Positions 1 to 5,853 of a DNA stretch of 6,940 bases are shown one piece after another. The stretch is from assembly GCA_030641425.1 (NCBI GenBank), contig DAOWHM010000043.1, positions 1 through 6,940 of the forward strand. Reading direction: 5' to 3'. The notes beneath the pieces were generated by a model. That model was not told the DNA's origin. It searched no databases and saw only the letters and a program-made list of their open reading frames with translations. The number at the start of each line of letters is the position of its first letter. Within the stretch, counting starts at the first letter, position 1. The position numbers were made by a program, and so were the translations under genes. The stretch comes from Candidatus Bathyarchaeota archaeon (GTDB taxonomy: Archaea; Thermoproteota; Bathyarchaeia; Bathyarchaeales; SOJC01).

Positions 1-387
1 GTTTTTGAATTCCTTCAGTGCCCAAGCGAACACGATGGATCGAGTTTCATGTTTAACATCAGCAAATCTAGGGTCGCCGAGGATGTAGCGGAGTTTTCCC
101 TTTTTGAATTCTGATGCAATCGTCAAGTAGATCTTGACAGCCAGCTCTTTTCCATCGCGATCTTTCCCCCAATATATTCTTGCTTCTTTTCCAGCTTTGA
201 CCACACCGTGAATCTCATCAATCACACCTTTGTTCAAGAATCCATATATTACCATAAGAGTGGATTTGTCGAAGACCTCTTCTAAGACTTCGTACTCTTC
301 ACTCCTTTTCTTTTTCAGTAACTGATCTACTTCATATCTTCTCTCTTTCTGCTCAAGTCTTCTCTCCACTCGTTCCCTATAAGCCAC
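1..387 (-). CDS. rio1: RIO1-type serine protein kinase, N-terminal part (truncated by window edge)
   Basis: The first 129 residues of an archaeal RIO1-family atypical kinase are present; the gene continues past the left edge, so the catalytic loop and metal-binding loop are not visible. RIO1 is a cytoplasmic ATPase/kinase acting in late maturation of the small ribosomal subunit. Visible features are a charged helical N-terminus (residues 1-45), then GVVKAGKEARIYWG (61-74) at the RIO nucleotide-binding loop, then LAVKIYL (82-88) with Lys85 as the expected ATP-contacting lysine. After that come SEFKKGKLRYILGDPRF (92-108) and a tryptophan/lysine helix ending WALKEFKN, both typical of RIO1. The usual loop motif is STGKEA; here it reads KAGKEA. 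I chose the GTG at 387-385 because GAAGGT lies eight bases upstream (401-396), just after the aIF1A stop. The gene is 14 bases downstream of aIF1A and almost certainly co-transcribed with it, a common archaeal arrangement. Confidence 0.9.
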   Translation of the reverse strand, partial: MAYRERVERRLEQKERRYEVDQLLKKKRSEEYEVLEEVFDKSTLMVIYGFLNKGVIDEIHGVVKAGKEARIYWGKDRDGKELAVKIYLTIASEFKKGKLRYILGDPRFADVKHETRSIVFAWALKEFKN

Positions 388-395
388 TAAGAGGT

Positions 396-401
396 ACCTT
401 C
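396..401 (-). promoter_or_regulatory. Ribosome binding site of rio1
   Basis: On the minus strand GAAGGT follows directly after the aIF1A stop codon and sits eight bases before a GTG. It matches the archaeal anti-Shine-Dalgarno (complement of AUCACCUCC) and decides the rio1 start, since no ATG lies nearby in frame. Confidence 0.55.
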
Positions 402-707
402 TCAGATAGATATCTTACCTTTCCTGCGGAGCATCTCTGCTTGAGCCCGGGTATACCGCCAAAAGATGTCACCCCTTTTGTCGTGTTGGAAATCCCATGG
501 TGAAACTAGAACGACATCGCCTTCCCTAATCCAAACACGCCTTTTCATCTTTCCTCTTATGCGACATAAACGTTCTTTTCCATCCTGACACTTCACCAAA
601 ATCCTATCATAACCTAACATCTTCACAGCTATACCTAATATATCGCCTTCTGCGGGCAAAACTAGTTTGCGGAGTATATCTTCGCTCAGAACTTTCTTCT
701 TTCCCAC
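402..707 (-). CDS. eif1A: Translation initiation factor aIF1A
   Basis: This 101-residue protein is the archaeal homologue of eIF1A/IF1. It binds the A-site region of the 30S subunit and helps initiator tRNA and start-codon selection. An OB/S1-like fold spans roughly residues 18-85: EGDILGIAVKMLGYDRILV forms the first strands, GKERLCRIRGKMKRRVWI carries the hallmark basic stretch, and EGDVVLVSPWDF plus GDIFWRYT close the barrel. A basic tail RRKGKISI follows. Length is normal for the archaeal family (about 95-115 residues). The start is GTG at 707-705, supported by AAGGTGA four bases upstream. It is first in a probable two-gene unit with rio1, with its own TATA-like box in the 112-base gap after pdaD. 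Confidence 0.96.
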   Translation of the reverse strand: MGKKKVLSEDILRKLVLPAEGDILGIAVKMLGYDRILVKCQDGKERLCRIRGKMKRRVWIREGDVVLVSPWDFQHDKRGDIFWRYTRAQAEMLRRKGKISI

Positions 708-711
708 GCAG

Positions 712-718
712 TCACCTT
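712..718 (-). promoter_or_regulatory. Ribosome binding site of aIF1A
   Basis: On the minus strand AAGGTGA lies four bases before the GTG start. GGTGA is complementary to the archaeal 16S rRNA 3' end and supports a GTG start rather than an internal ATG. Confidence 0.55.
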
Positions 719-740
719 ATCAGAAATACATAGTGCCTTA

Positions 741-750
741 CTATTTATGT
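741..750 (-). promoter_or_regulatory. Candidate TATA box for aIF1A-rio1
   Basis: The minus strand reads ACATAAATAG, an A/T-rich TATA-like element centred about 39 bases upstream of the GTG. Transcription starting about 26 bases downstream would leave a leader of about 13 bases that still contains the ribosome binding site. The spacing is coherent, but A/T-rich matches are common, so this is only a candidate. Confidence 0.35.
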
Positions 751-819
751 TTGTGCGTATACATTGATGGGTATCCACAACTCTCTGGTCATAAACCCCT
801 GCAAGTTTCTTCGACATGT

Positions 820-1368
820 CTATTCTTTTGGTACAAAGACAGCTGCTGCAATAACCGTTGTCCATAGACCATCTTTATCGCCCTTTGCAGATTTCGTAAT
901 ATTAGTCGTCTTAATGATAAGCCCACTTGTTTTGAATAGCTGCTTTCTCTCGTCCCAAGCCTTCTCAGGGTCGAACGGAATCCCCATAGTTGTGGCAAGC
1001 ATTGTTGCGGCTAAGTCCTCAGCGTAGTCTCCTGCCACCTCATTGGTTTGCCCATGGGAGTAATGTTCAGAAAGATATCCATAGCTTTCTTTTCCAGATG
1101 GGATGGCAACTCCTATCGAAGCGGCAATCATCCGATGGGGTTCATTAGTGGAGTTCTTGGCTAAAACAGCAAAGGTAATCTCTCCAGGCTTAATCAGGTT
1201 CAAGCCTTTCTCTCTTGAGACAAGTTTGCACGCGGGTGGAATAATGCTGGAAACGTTCACGATATTACAATGATGAATGCCAGCACTTCTCAACGCTAAT
1301 TCGAAAGATGGCAAATACTCCTTATGCCTACCTTCTCCTTTCGTTAGGAAGAAATATTCCGGTATCAT
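820..1368 (-). CDS. pdaD: Pyruvoyl-dependent arginine decarboxylase (proenzyme)
   Basis: The 182-residue proenzyme belongs to the PvlArgDC family, which converts arginine to agmatine and CO2 in the cytoplasm using a self-generated pyruvoyl group. NVSSIIPP (residues 38-45) is the self-cleavage site: by analogy with Ser52-Ser53 of the Methanocaldococcus jannaschii enzyme, cleavage between Ser40 and Ser41 gives a 40-residue beta chain and a 142-residue alpha chain with N-terminal pyruvoyl. Glu101 in SEHYSHGQT aligns with catalytic Glu109 of that enzyme. ASIGVAIP (83-90) and [13 protein letters not shown] are further family features. Agmatine feeds polyamine synthesis and is the substrate for agmatidine modification of tRNA-Ile2 in archaea, which fits the translation genes on both sides. 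The start ATG has no clear ribosome binding site, and a TATA-like box sits 28 bases upstream, so the mRNA may be leaderless. Arginine is the assumed substrate; related enzymes could differ in specificity. Confidence 0.93.
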   Translation of the reverse strand: MIPEYFFLTKGEGRHKEYLPSFELALRSAGIHHCNIVNVSSIIPPACKLVSREKGLNLIKPGEITFAVLAKNSTNEPHRMIAASIGVAIPSGKESYGYLSEHYSHGQTNEVAGDYAEDLAATMLATTMGIPFDPEKAWDERKQLFKTSGLIIKTTNITKSAKGDKDGLWTTVIAAAVFVPKE

Positions 1369-1390
1369 TTCCCAACAAAATCAAGAACAG

Positions 1391-1400
1391 AGTTTATTAG
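1391..1400 (-). promoter_or_regulatory. Candidate TATA box for pdaD (leaderless spacing)
   Basis: The minus strand reads CTAATAAACT, centred about 28 bases before the pdaD ATG. That is the distance expected if transcription begins at the start codon itself, in agreement with the absence of a Shine-Dalgarno match. The rest of the 137-base gap after DUF424 holds a run of six T on the minus strand (about 1411-1416, after GC) that could help end the upstream transcript, and no gene I can recognise. Confidence 0.35.
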
Positions 1401-1505
1401 TTTTTTGGTGAAAAAAGCATTTCTGCACACATAAAAGTTCTCTCATGCAAAACTCAGGATTTCTCACCTATGCCTCATAATGATCGCTCGAAACCTATTT
1501 GTGAT

Positions 1506-1817
1506 TTAGAACTTTACTATTTGCGCGTGGGGAACACCGTCGATCTTCAAGACAGCATCTGGATGTACCAAACCTTTCTCTACTGCTTCTTTCACGATCC
1601 TCTGCCCAACCATATTCACAACTGTTGATTCTTCAATCAAGTCAATGGCTTCCTGCAAGCTGACTAAAGAGCCCTTATAGAAGTCTTCACGAATTGGGAA
1701 GAGAATGTTACCTTGTTTTAGGGTTTTGCCTAGAATGTTCTCGTCGCAGATAGCTAAGAGTGCGCAGTTACTCTGTTTCAGAAGCTTAATGTAAACATCC
1801 AAAGGTTTCCGCTTCAC
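1506..1817 (-). CDS. DUF424 family protein, partner gene of aIF2 beta
   Basis: A 103-residue protein that I recognise as archaeal DUF424; its biochemical function is not known. Visible features are an N-terminal strand-helix-strand start (DVYIKLLKQSNCALLAICDE), the conserved stretch ILGKTLKQGNILFPIREDFYKG (residues 28-49), a helix with SLQEAIDLIEESTVVNMVGQ, and a C-terminal KIDGVPHAQIV. There is no signal peptide or membrane segment, so it is cytoplasmic. It starts at a GTG only three bases after the aIF2 beta stop and has no evident ribosome binding site of its own, which suggests translational coupling. Repeated pairing of this family with aIF2 beta in archaea points to a role in translation initiation or RNA handling, but that is inferred from gene neighbourhood only. 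Confidence 0.85.
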   Translation of the reverse strand: MKRKPLDVYIKLLKQSNCALLAICDENILGKTLKQGNILFPIREDFYKGSLVSLQEAIDLIEESTVVNMVGQRIVKEAVEKGLVHPDAVLKIDGVPHAQIVKF

Positions 1818-1820
1818 GTA

Positions 1821-2234
1821 TCAAATGGCTTTAACTGATGACTTAGCTCCACAAGCTTCACATTTCAAGAAAGAGAAGCGTTTTTCCTTCACGACCCTTG
1901 TGTCTGGACGTTTACAGACTGGGCAAATTACAAAGTTATCAATGTAGGTCTTCAATAGATGCTCAAAAGTGTCATTTCTAAACTTACCTTGAAATGTGGC
2001 ACGTGTCTCTTCCAAGTTGCCTGCAGTCGCCATCTCATTCGAGAAGAACTTCATCAGATGCTGAGGGTTACGGTTCAAAGCATTCGCTATTTCCTTGAAA
2101 TTTCTGATAATTGTACGTGTACGACCTAGCACAAAAGTACGCACACGAGGGATTTCAAAACGTTCTCCAGAACCTTTCTCCTCTGGAAGCTTAGCCTGAG
2201 CTCTCTTCAATAACTCTTCATAACTTTTCATCAT
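1821..2234 (-). CDS. eif2B: Translation initiation factor aIF2 subunit beta
   Basis: This 137-residue protein is the beta subunit of the heterotrimeric GTPase aIF2, which brings Met-tRNAi to the small ribosomal subunit. An N-terminal helix (YEELLKRAQAKLP, residues 5-17) is the region that binds the gamma subunit in known structures. The central alpha-beta domain includes RTRTIIRNFKEIANALNR (38-55) and HLMKFFSNEMATAG (59-72). A C-terminal zinc ribbon has cysteines at 104, 107, 125 and 128 (CPVCKRPDT and CEACGA). Length is typical of the archaeal form. Two adjacent ATGs are possible starts: GGAG lies five bases before the first and eight before the second, so the protein may begin one residue later. 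It heads a two-gene unit with DUF424 and is divergent from gcvPA. Confidence 0.96.
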   Translation of the reverse strand: MMKSYEELLKRAQAKLPEEKGSGERFEIPRVRTFVLGRTRTIIRNFKEIANALNRNPQHLMKFFSNEMATAGNLEETRATFQGKFRNDTFEHLLKTYIDNFVICPVCKRPDTRVVKEKRFSFLKCEACGAKSSVKAI

Positions 2235-2239
2235 CAGTA

Positions 2240-2243
2240 CTCC
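2240..2243 (-). promoter_or_regulatory. Ribosome binding site of aIF2 beta
   Basis: On the minus strand TTGGAGTACTG precedes ATGATG. The GGAG core is five bases from the first ATG and eight from the second; the second spacing is the more usual one. Confidence 0.45.
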
Positions 2244-2270
2244 AAATATAACTATAAGGAAAGCCAGCAG

Positions 2271-2280
2271 AGGTTTAAAA
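2271..2280 (-). promoter_or_regulatory. Candidate TATA box for aIF2 beta-DUF424
   Basis: The minus strand reads TTTTAAACCT, centred about 42 bases before the first ATG. Initiation about 26 bases downstream would leave a short leader of about 16 bases that includes the GGAG site. TTTAAA is self-complementary, so the same element could also be read toward gcvPA, although it is more than 100 bases from that gene's start. Confidence 0.4.
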
Positions 2281-2382
2281 ACTTTGAGAAACCAATGTGG
2301 AATCCCGTCTTAAAGCGATATCAAGTAAAATCATGCGTGCACATAAGAACCATTCAGGAATCCGAAATTCGTAGTTCAAGCA

Positions 2383-3852
2383 GTGGTCCGTTACAGCTTT
2401 AAAAGACTTAAAGATAGGTTTGAGAGAATTCATATTTCGCTGGTGCAGAATCTGGCTAAAGCCATCTCACACCCTTACATCCCAAACTCTGAGTTTAAAA
2501 CTAAACAGTCTATGCTGAAGGAGTTGAGGATAGAAAATATCGATGAGCTGTACTTGGATGTTCCTAATCAATACAGGTTGAAGCGAAGGCTAGATCTACC
2601 GAGAACCAAGTCAGAAAGCGAAGTCAAACATCACATAGAGTCCATTTTGAAAAAAAATACGACCAACCAAGATATGCCTGTCTTCTTAGGAGCCGGATGT
2701 TGGCCCCACTACGTACCTGCTGTCGTTGAAAACATAATCCAACGAACAGAACTCCTAACAGCGTATACGCCCTACCAACCTGAGATATCTCAAGGAGTGC
2801 TTCAGCTACTCTTTGAGTATCAAAGCCTCATCTGCGAATTGACAGGTATGGACGTGGCGAACAGTTCCCTGTACGATTGGGCTTCAGCCTTAGGAGAAGC
2901 GGCAAGAATGGCCAACCGCCTAACTGGTCGCCAAGAGATTCTCATCCCTCAAATCATTCACCCTGAACGCTATGCAACCTTAACAACCTACATGGAACCA
3001 GTAGAGATTCGAGCTGAGAAAGTGAAATACGAAAAAGATACCGGGCTGTTCGATTTGCAGAGTCTAGAGGACAAGGTTTCCGACAAGACTGCAGCAGTTT
3101 ACGTCGAAAATCCTTCCTACTTGGGCTTTATTGAAAGCCAAGGCGAAGAGATTGCAAATGTTGCCCACGATCATGGCGCCCTATTTATTGTTGGGGTTGA
3201 CCCCATCTCACTTGGGATTCTTAAGCCACCTGGAGATTATGGCGCAGATATCGTGATCGGAGAGGGACAACCCCTAGGAAACCATATGAACTTCGGAGGA
3301 CCATTACTCGGAATCTTTGCATGTAGTGGAGAGATAGCAATGATTAGACAACTGCCGGGACGAGTGATCGGTATGACAACAACTCAAGATGGGGACAATA
3401 GAGGATACTGTATGGTCCTTCAAACGCGTGAACAGCATATTCGAAGGCATAAAGCCACTTCTAACATTTGCAGCAACGAATCATTGTGTGCAGCAGCTTC
3501 AGCTGTTTACATGGCGCTCCTGGGACCGTCTGGCTTGAGAGATTTAGGTGAAACTATCACACTCAGGTCTCACTACGCAATGAAACGATTGTCAGAGATT
3601 GAAGGCATCACGACGCCGATCTTCCAGTCCTCTCACTTTAAAGAATTCACAGTGAACTTCGAAGAACGAGGAGTTCAAGAGGTACACAACAAACTGCTCG
3701 AACACAATGTTCATGGTGGAAAAGACATTTCCACTGAGTTCCCAGAGTTTGGCAGAACTGGGCTTTACTGCGTCACGGAGACTCATTCAAAGAAAGATAT
3801 TGACAACTTAGCAGAAGCTCTAGAAGAGATTCTTAAAGAGGGGGGTGTCTGA
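2383..3852 (+). CDS. gcvPA: Glycine dehydrogenase (decarboxylating) subunit 1, P-protein alpha
   Basis: The N-terminal-half subunit of the split glycine-cleavage P-protein, which with GcvPB decarboxylates glycine and passes the aminomethyl group to lipoyl-GcvH. Family motifs in order are HPYIPNS (about residue 27), GAGCWPHYVPAVV, TAYTPYQPEISQGVLQ, ICELTGMDVANSSLYDWASA, GDYGADIVIGEGQPLGNHMN, FGGPLLGIFAC, REQHIRRHKATSNICSNESL and LLGPSGL. The fold is a PLP-transferase fold, but this subunit lacks the PLP lysine, which GcvPB supplies. The length of 489 is longer than the usual 440-460 because about 20 basic residues precede the conserved region. GTG at 2383 is the first start after an in-frame TAA (2344-2346). 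GTG at 2443 is a credible alternative, with a TATA-like CTTTAAAAG about 40 bases upstream of it. The stop overlaps gcvPB as TGATG. No T, H or L protein gene is present in the window. Confidence 0.95.
   Translation: MVRYSFKRLKDRFERIHISLVQNLAKAISHPYIPNSEFKTKQSMLKELRIENIDELYLDVPNQYRLKRRLDLPRTKSESEVKHHIESILKKNTTNQDMPVFLGAGCWPHYVPAVVENIIQRTELLTAYTPYQPEISQGVLQLLFEYQSLICELTGMDVANSSLYDWASALGEAARMANRLTGRQEILIPQIIHPERYATLTTYMEPVEIRAEKVKYEKDTGLFDLQSLEDKVSDKTAAVYVENPSYLGFIESQGEEIANVAHDHGALFIVGVDPISLGILKPPGDYGADIVIGEGQPLGNHMNFGGPLLGIFACSGEIAMIRQLPGRVIGMTTTQDGDNRGYCMVLQTREQHIRRHKATSNICSNESLCAAASAVYMALLGPSGLRDLGETITLRSHYAMKRLSEIEGITTPIFQSSHFKEFTVNFEERGVQEVHNKLLEHNVHGGKDISTEFPEFGRTGLYCVTETHSKKDIDNLAEALEEILKEGGV
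2397..2406 (+). promoter_or_regulatory. Candidate TATA box for gcvPAB inside the annotated gcvPA start
   Basis: GCTTTAAAAGAC on the plus strand is the best TATA-like element near gcvPA. It lies within the coding region if GTG 2383 is used, but about 41 bases before GTG 2443. If active, transcription would start near 2428 and the protein would begin at 2443. This is an inference from spacing only. Confidence 0.3.
3838..3847 (+). promoter_or_regulatory. Strong ribosome binding site of gcvPB within the end of gcvPA
   Basis: GAGGGGGTG lies within the last codons of gcvPA, four bases before the overlapping TGATG. It is a strong Shine-Dalgarno sequence and indicates coupled but independently initiated translation of the two subunits. 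Confidence 0.6.
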
Positions 3853-5387
3853 TGAAGGACTTCAAGCAGGCACGATGGAATGAACCTGTCATCTTTGAGT
3901 TAGGTCGCCAAGGTCGGAGAGGATTCATCGTACCCAAAGTTGAAGGACTCATAAAAGAGTGTGTGGGAGACATAGGCACATTGCTGCCAGAGAAAATGGT
4001 ACGCAAATCTTCTCCAGAACTACCTGAGCTTTCCGAGGTTGAAGTCGTTCGGCATTTCACAAGACTTTCTCAGATGAACTACTGCGTAGATCTAGGGCTG
4101 TATCCCTTAGGAAGTTGCACAATGAAATACAACCCGAAAATAGACGACTTATTAGCTCACCAGCCGTCTCTAACCCAGCTTCATCCATATCAAGACGAAA
4201 AAACCATTCAAGGAATCCTTGAAATCCTCTACGTTCTTGGTAAATGGTTAGCTGAGATAACTGGAACTTTTGAAGTTTCCCTTCAACCTGCTGCAGGGGC
4301 ACACGGTGAACTTCTTGGCGCACTTATTATGAGAGCGTTCCACAAGCTTAATGGAGGTCTTTCTGAGCGAACACAGCTCATTGTGCCGGATTCCGCCCAT
4401 GGAACAAACCCAGCAAGTGCCACAATGGCTGGTTTCGATGTTGTCATTGTACCCTCAGACAAAAATGGTTGCATCAACATTAACGCTTTAAGAGAGGTAG
4501 TTTCAGGAAAAACTGCAGGTCTCATGCTCACAAATCCGAACACACTTGGCATCTTCGAAGAAAACATCGAAGAGATCGCGGAGGTAATACATGAGGCTGG
4601 GGGATTGCTTTACTACGATGGTGCAAACCTCAACGCCATTCTAGGCAAAGCCAGACCAGGAGACATGGGCTTCGACATAGTCCACATCAACATTCACAAA
4701 ACTTTCGGTACACCTCACGGGGGAGGGGGTCCAGGTGCAGGTCCTGTTGGCGTGAGCCAGCAGCTTGAGAGTTTCCTTCCCATTCCAAGAGTCGTCTTCG
4801 ATGGCATAGATTACCATCTCGATTACGACAAGCCCCACACAATCGGCAAAGTGAAGAGTTTCTATGGAAATATAGGAGTTCTCCTAAGAGCATACGCCTA
4901 CATCCTTAGTTTAGGGTCGGAAGGACTGAAGACAGCAGCTGAGATTTCAGTGTTGAACGCCAACTATCTGCTTAAGAAGATCGCGGAGATAGGCGCTTAT
5001 GATCTTCCATACGATACTGAGAGAGTTAGGAAACATGAATGCGTCTTCAGCGTAAAGGGACTTAAGCAAGAAACTGGTGTAACGGCGCTAAATGTTTCCA
5101 AGCGACTGCTAGACTACGGTATTCACGCGCCTACCGCCTACTTCCCCTTGATTGTGGAAGAAGCATTAATGATTGAACCAACTGAATCCTTCAAGAAGGA
5201 AGAGCTTGATCGCTTTGTTGAAGCCATGCGAAGAGTCGCTGAGGAAGCAAAGGCAACCCCTGAAACGGTTTTGAAGGCCCCGATGAATACTGCTGTGACA
5301 AGGCTAGACGAAGTGAAGGCTTCTCATCCAAAAACTATGATTCTGAGCTGGAAGATGCATCAGAAGAGAAAAAAAGCTAGCCGGTAG
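3852..5387 (+). CDS. gcvPB: Glycine dehydrogenase (decarboxylating) subunit 2, P-protein beta (PLP-binding)
   Basis: The 511-residue PLP-carrying subunit of the glycine-cleavage P-protein. Signature segments in order are GSCTMKYNPKIDD, LHPYQDEKTIQGILEIL, PAAGAHGELLGALIMRAFH, DSAHGTNPASATMAGF, LTNPNTLGIFEENIEEIA, YYDGANLNAILGKARPGDMG and INIHKTFGTPHGGGGPGAGP. In the last of these Lys283 is the expected Schiff-base lysine. Near the C-terminus HAPTAYFPLIVEEALMIEPTE is also well conserved, followed by a basic tail. Nothing essential appears to be missing, and length is within the usual 480-530. It overlaps gcvPA by one base and has a strong ribosome binding site, so the subunits should be made in similar amounts for the alpha2-beta2 enzyme. 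The activity needs GcvH, GcvT and dihydrolipoamide dehydrogenase encoded elsewhere. The pathway may run toward glycine breakdown or glycine synthesis from one-carbon units; the sequence does not tell which. Confidence 0.97.
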   Translation: MKDFKQARWNEPVIFELGRQGRRGFIVPKVEGLIKECVGDIGTLLPEKMVRKSSPELPELSEVEVVRHFTRLSQMNYCVDLGLYPLGSCTMKYNPKIDDLLAHQPSLTQLHPYQDEKTIQGILEILYVLGKWLAEITGTFEVSLQPAAGAHGELLGALIMRAFHKLNGGLSERTQLIVPDSAHGTNPASATMAGFDVVIVPSDKNGCININALREVVSGKTAGLMLTNPNTLGIFEENIEEIAEVIHEAGGLLYYDGANLNAILGKARPGDMGFDIVHINIHKTFGTPHGGGGPGAGPVGVSQQLESFLPIPRVVFDGIDYHLDYDKPHTIGKVKSFYGNIGVLLRAYAYILSLGSEGLKTAAEISVLNANYLLKKIAEIGAYDLPYDTERVRKHECVFSVKGLKQETGVTALNVSKRLLDYGIHAPTAYFPLIVEEALMIEPTESFKKEELDRFVEAMRRVAEEAKATPETVLKAPMNTAVTRLDEVKASHPKTMILSWKMHQKRKKASR

Positions 5388-5453
5388 GGTCTGTCTCCAC
5401 TGTTAAGCAGCTCTTTGCTCAAAGTCATCAGATATAATTCCTAATCGAGGAAA

Positions 5454-5463
5454 CTTTATTTTA
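5454..5463 (+). promoter_or_regulatory. Candidate TATA box for the MoaD-like gene
   Basis: CTTTATTTTAG is centred about 41 bases before the GTG at 5499. Initiation near 5484 would leave a leader of about 15 bases and would exclude the upstream TTG at 5466 as a start. The rest of the 5388-5498 gap contains no gene or clear terminator hairpin that I can support. Confidence 0.35.
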
Positions 5464-5498
5464 GTTTGGACACACAAATATACATTGTAGTGTTCAAT

Positions 5499-5783
5499 GT
5501 GAGAGTAACCGTACGCTTGTTCACCACTCTACGAGAGCTAGCAGGAAAACGCATAGAGACCTTGCAGTTCAATTCAGGAGACATCACTGTCAGACGTGTA
5601 CTGGAGAAGCTAGCGCAGAAAAACGGAGGAGAGGTTCAGGATTACTTGTTCAAAGAGAAGACGGTACGGGATCACCTGCAGATTCTTCTTAATGGCAGGA
5701 GTGTGAGTTTGATGGAGCATCTGGAGACTCCTGTTAAGAATGGAGATGAAATAGCGATCATTCCACCTGTGGGTGGCGGCTGA
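5499..5783 (+). CDS. MoaD/ThiS family ubiquitin-fold sulfur carrier (or SAMP-like) protein
   Basis: A small beta-grasp protein of 94 residues from GTG 5499 (105 if TTG 5466 is used). It begins VRVTVRLFTTLRELAGKR, the usual MoaD opening. It then has the helix VRRVLEKLAQKNG, the strand HLQILLNGRSVS, and ends NGDEIAIIPPVGGG, where the terminal glycine is adenylated by an E1-like enzyme and thiocarboxylated in this family. Possible roles are sulfur donation to molybdopterin or tungstopterin synthesis, tRNA thiolation, or protein conjugation as an archaeal ubiquitin-like modifier; sequence alone does not separate these. The tail is GGG rather than plain GG. I prefer GTG 5499 because family members normally begin at this first strand and the extra 11 residues look unconserved. 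No MoaE or E1-like gene is in the window. It converges with the GNAT gene. Confidence 0.87.
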   Translation: MRVTVRLFTTLRELAGKRIETLQFNSGDITVRRVLEKLAQKNGGEVQDYLFKEKTVRDHLQILLNGRSVSLMEHLETPVKNGDEIAIIPPVGGG

Positions 5784-5833
5784 CCTCCTAAATGAGAGAT
5801 GCGCACGCCTGTTGATCTCCCATATTTTCATAC

Positions 5834-5847
5834 TTGCATGCATGCAA
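5834..5847. repeat. Perfect 14-bp palindrome between convergent genes
   Basis: TTGCATGCATGCAA is fully self-complementary and lies in the 70-base gap between the MoaD-like gene and the acetyltransferase, the two ends of which face each other. It could form a five-pair stem with a four-base loop in either transcript. Reading on the plus strand, a run of six T follows about 14 bases later (5862-5867). It may help 3'-end formation or bind a dimeric regulator, or be chance. Confidence 0.4.
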
Positions 5848-5853
5848 CTTGTT

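Noticed and set aside
764..1027. Plus-strand open frames across pdaD and the gap before aIF1A
   Set aside because: They lie antisense to the clearly conserved pdaD gene, have no family resemblance and no start signals.
1430..1505. Possible C/D box small RNA in the DUF424-pdaD gap
   Set aside because: Partial box-like strings (ATGAGG, CCTGAG on the minus strand) occur, but no proper RTGATGA plus CTGA pair with correct spacing could be found.
2235..2382. Glycine riboswitch upstream of gcvPA
   Set aside because: The spacer lacks the conserved glycine aptamer cores and has no expression platform; archaea rarely use this switch.
4057..4893. Several minus-strand open frames opposite gcvPB
   Set aside because: gcvPB is conserved along its full length on the plus strand; the opposite frames are low-complexity shadows.
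5401..5466. C box-like CTGATGA on the minus strand after gcvPB
   Set aside because: No matching D or D' box at suitable distance and no terminal stem, so not called as an RNA.
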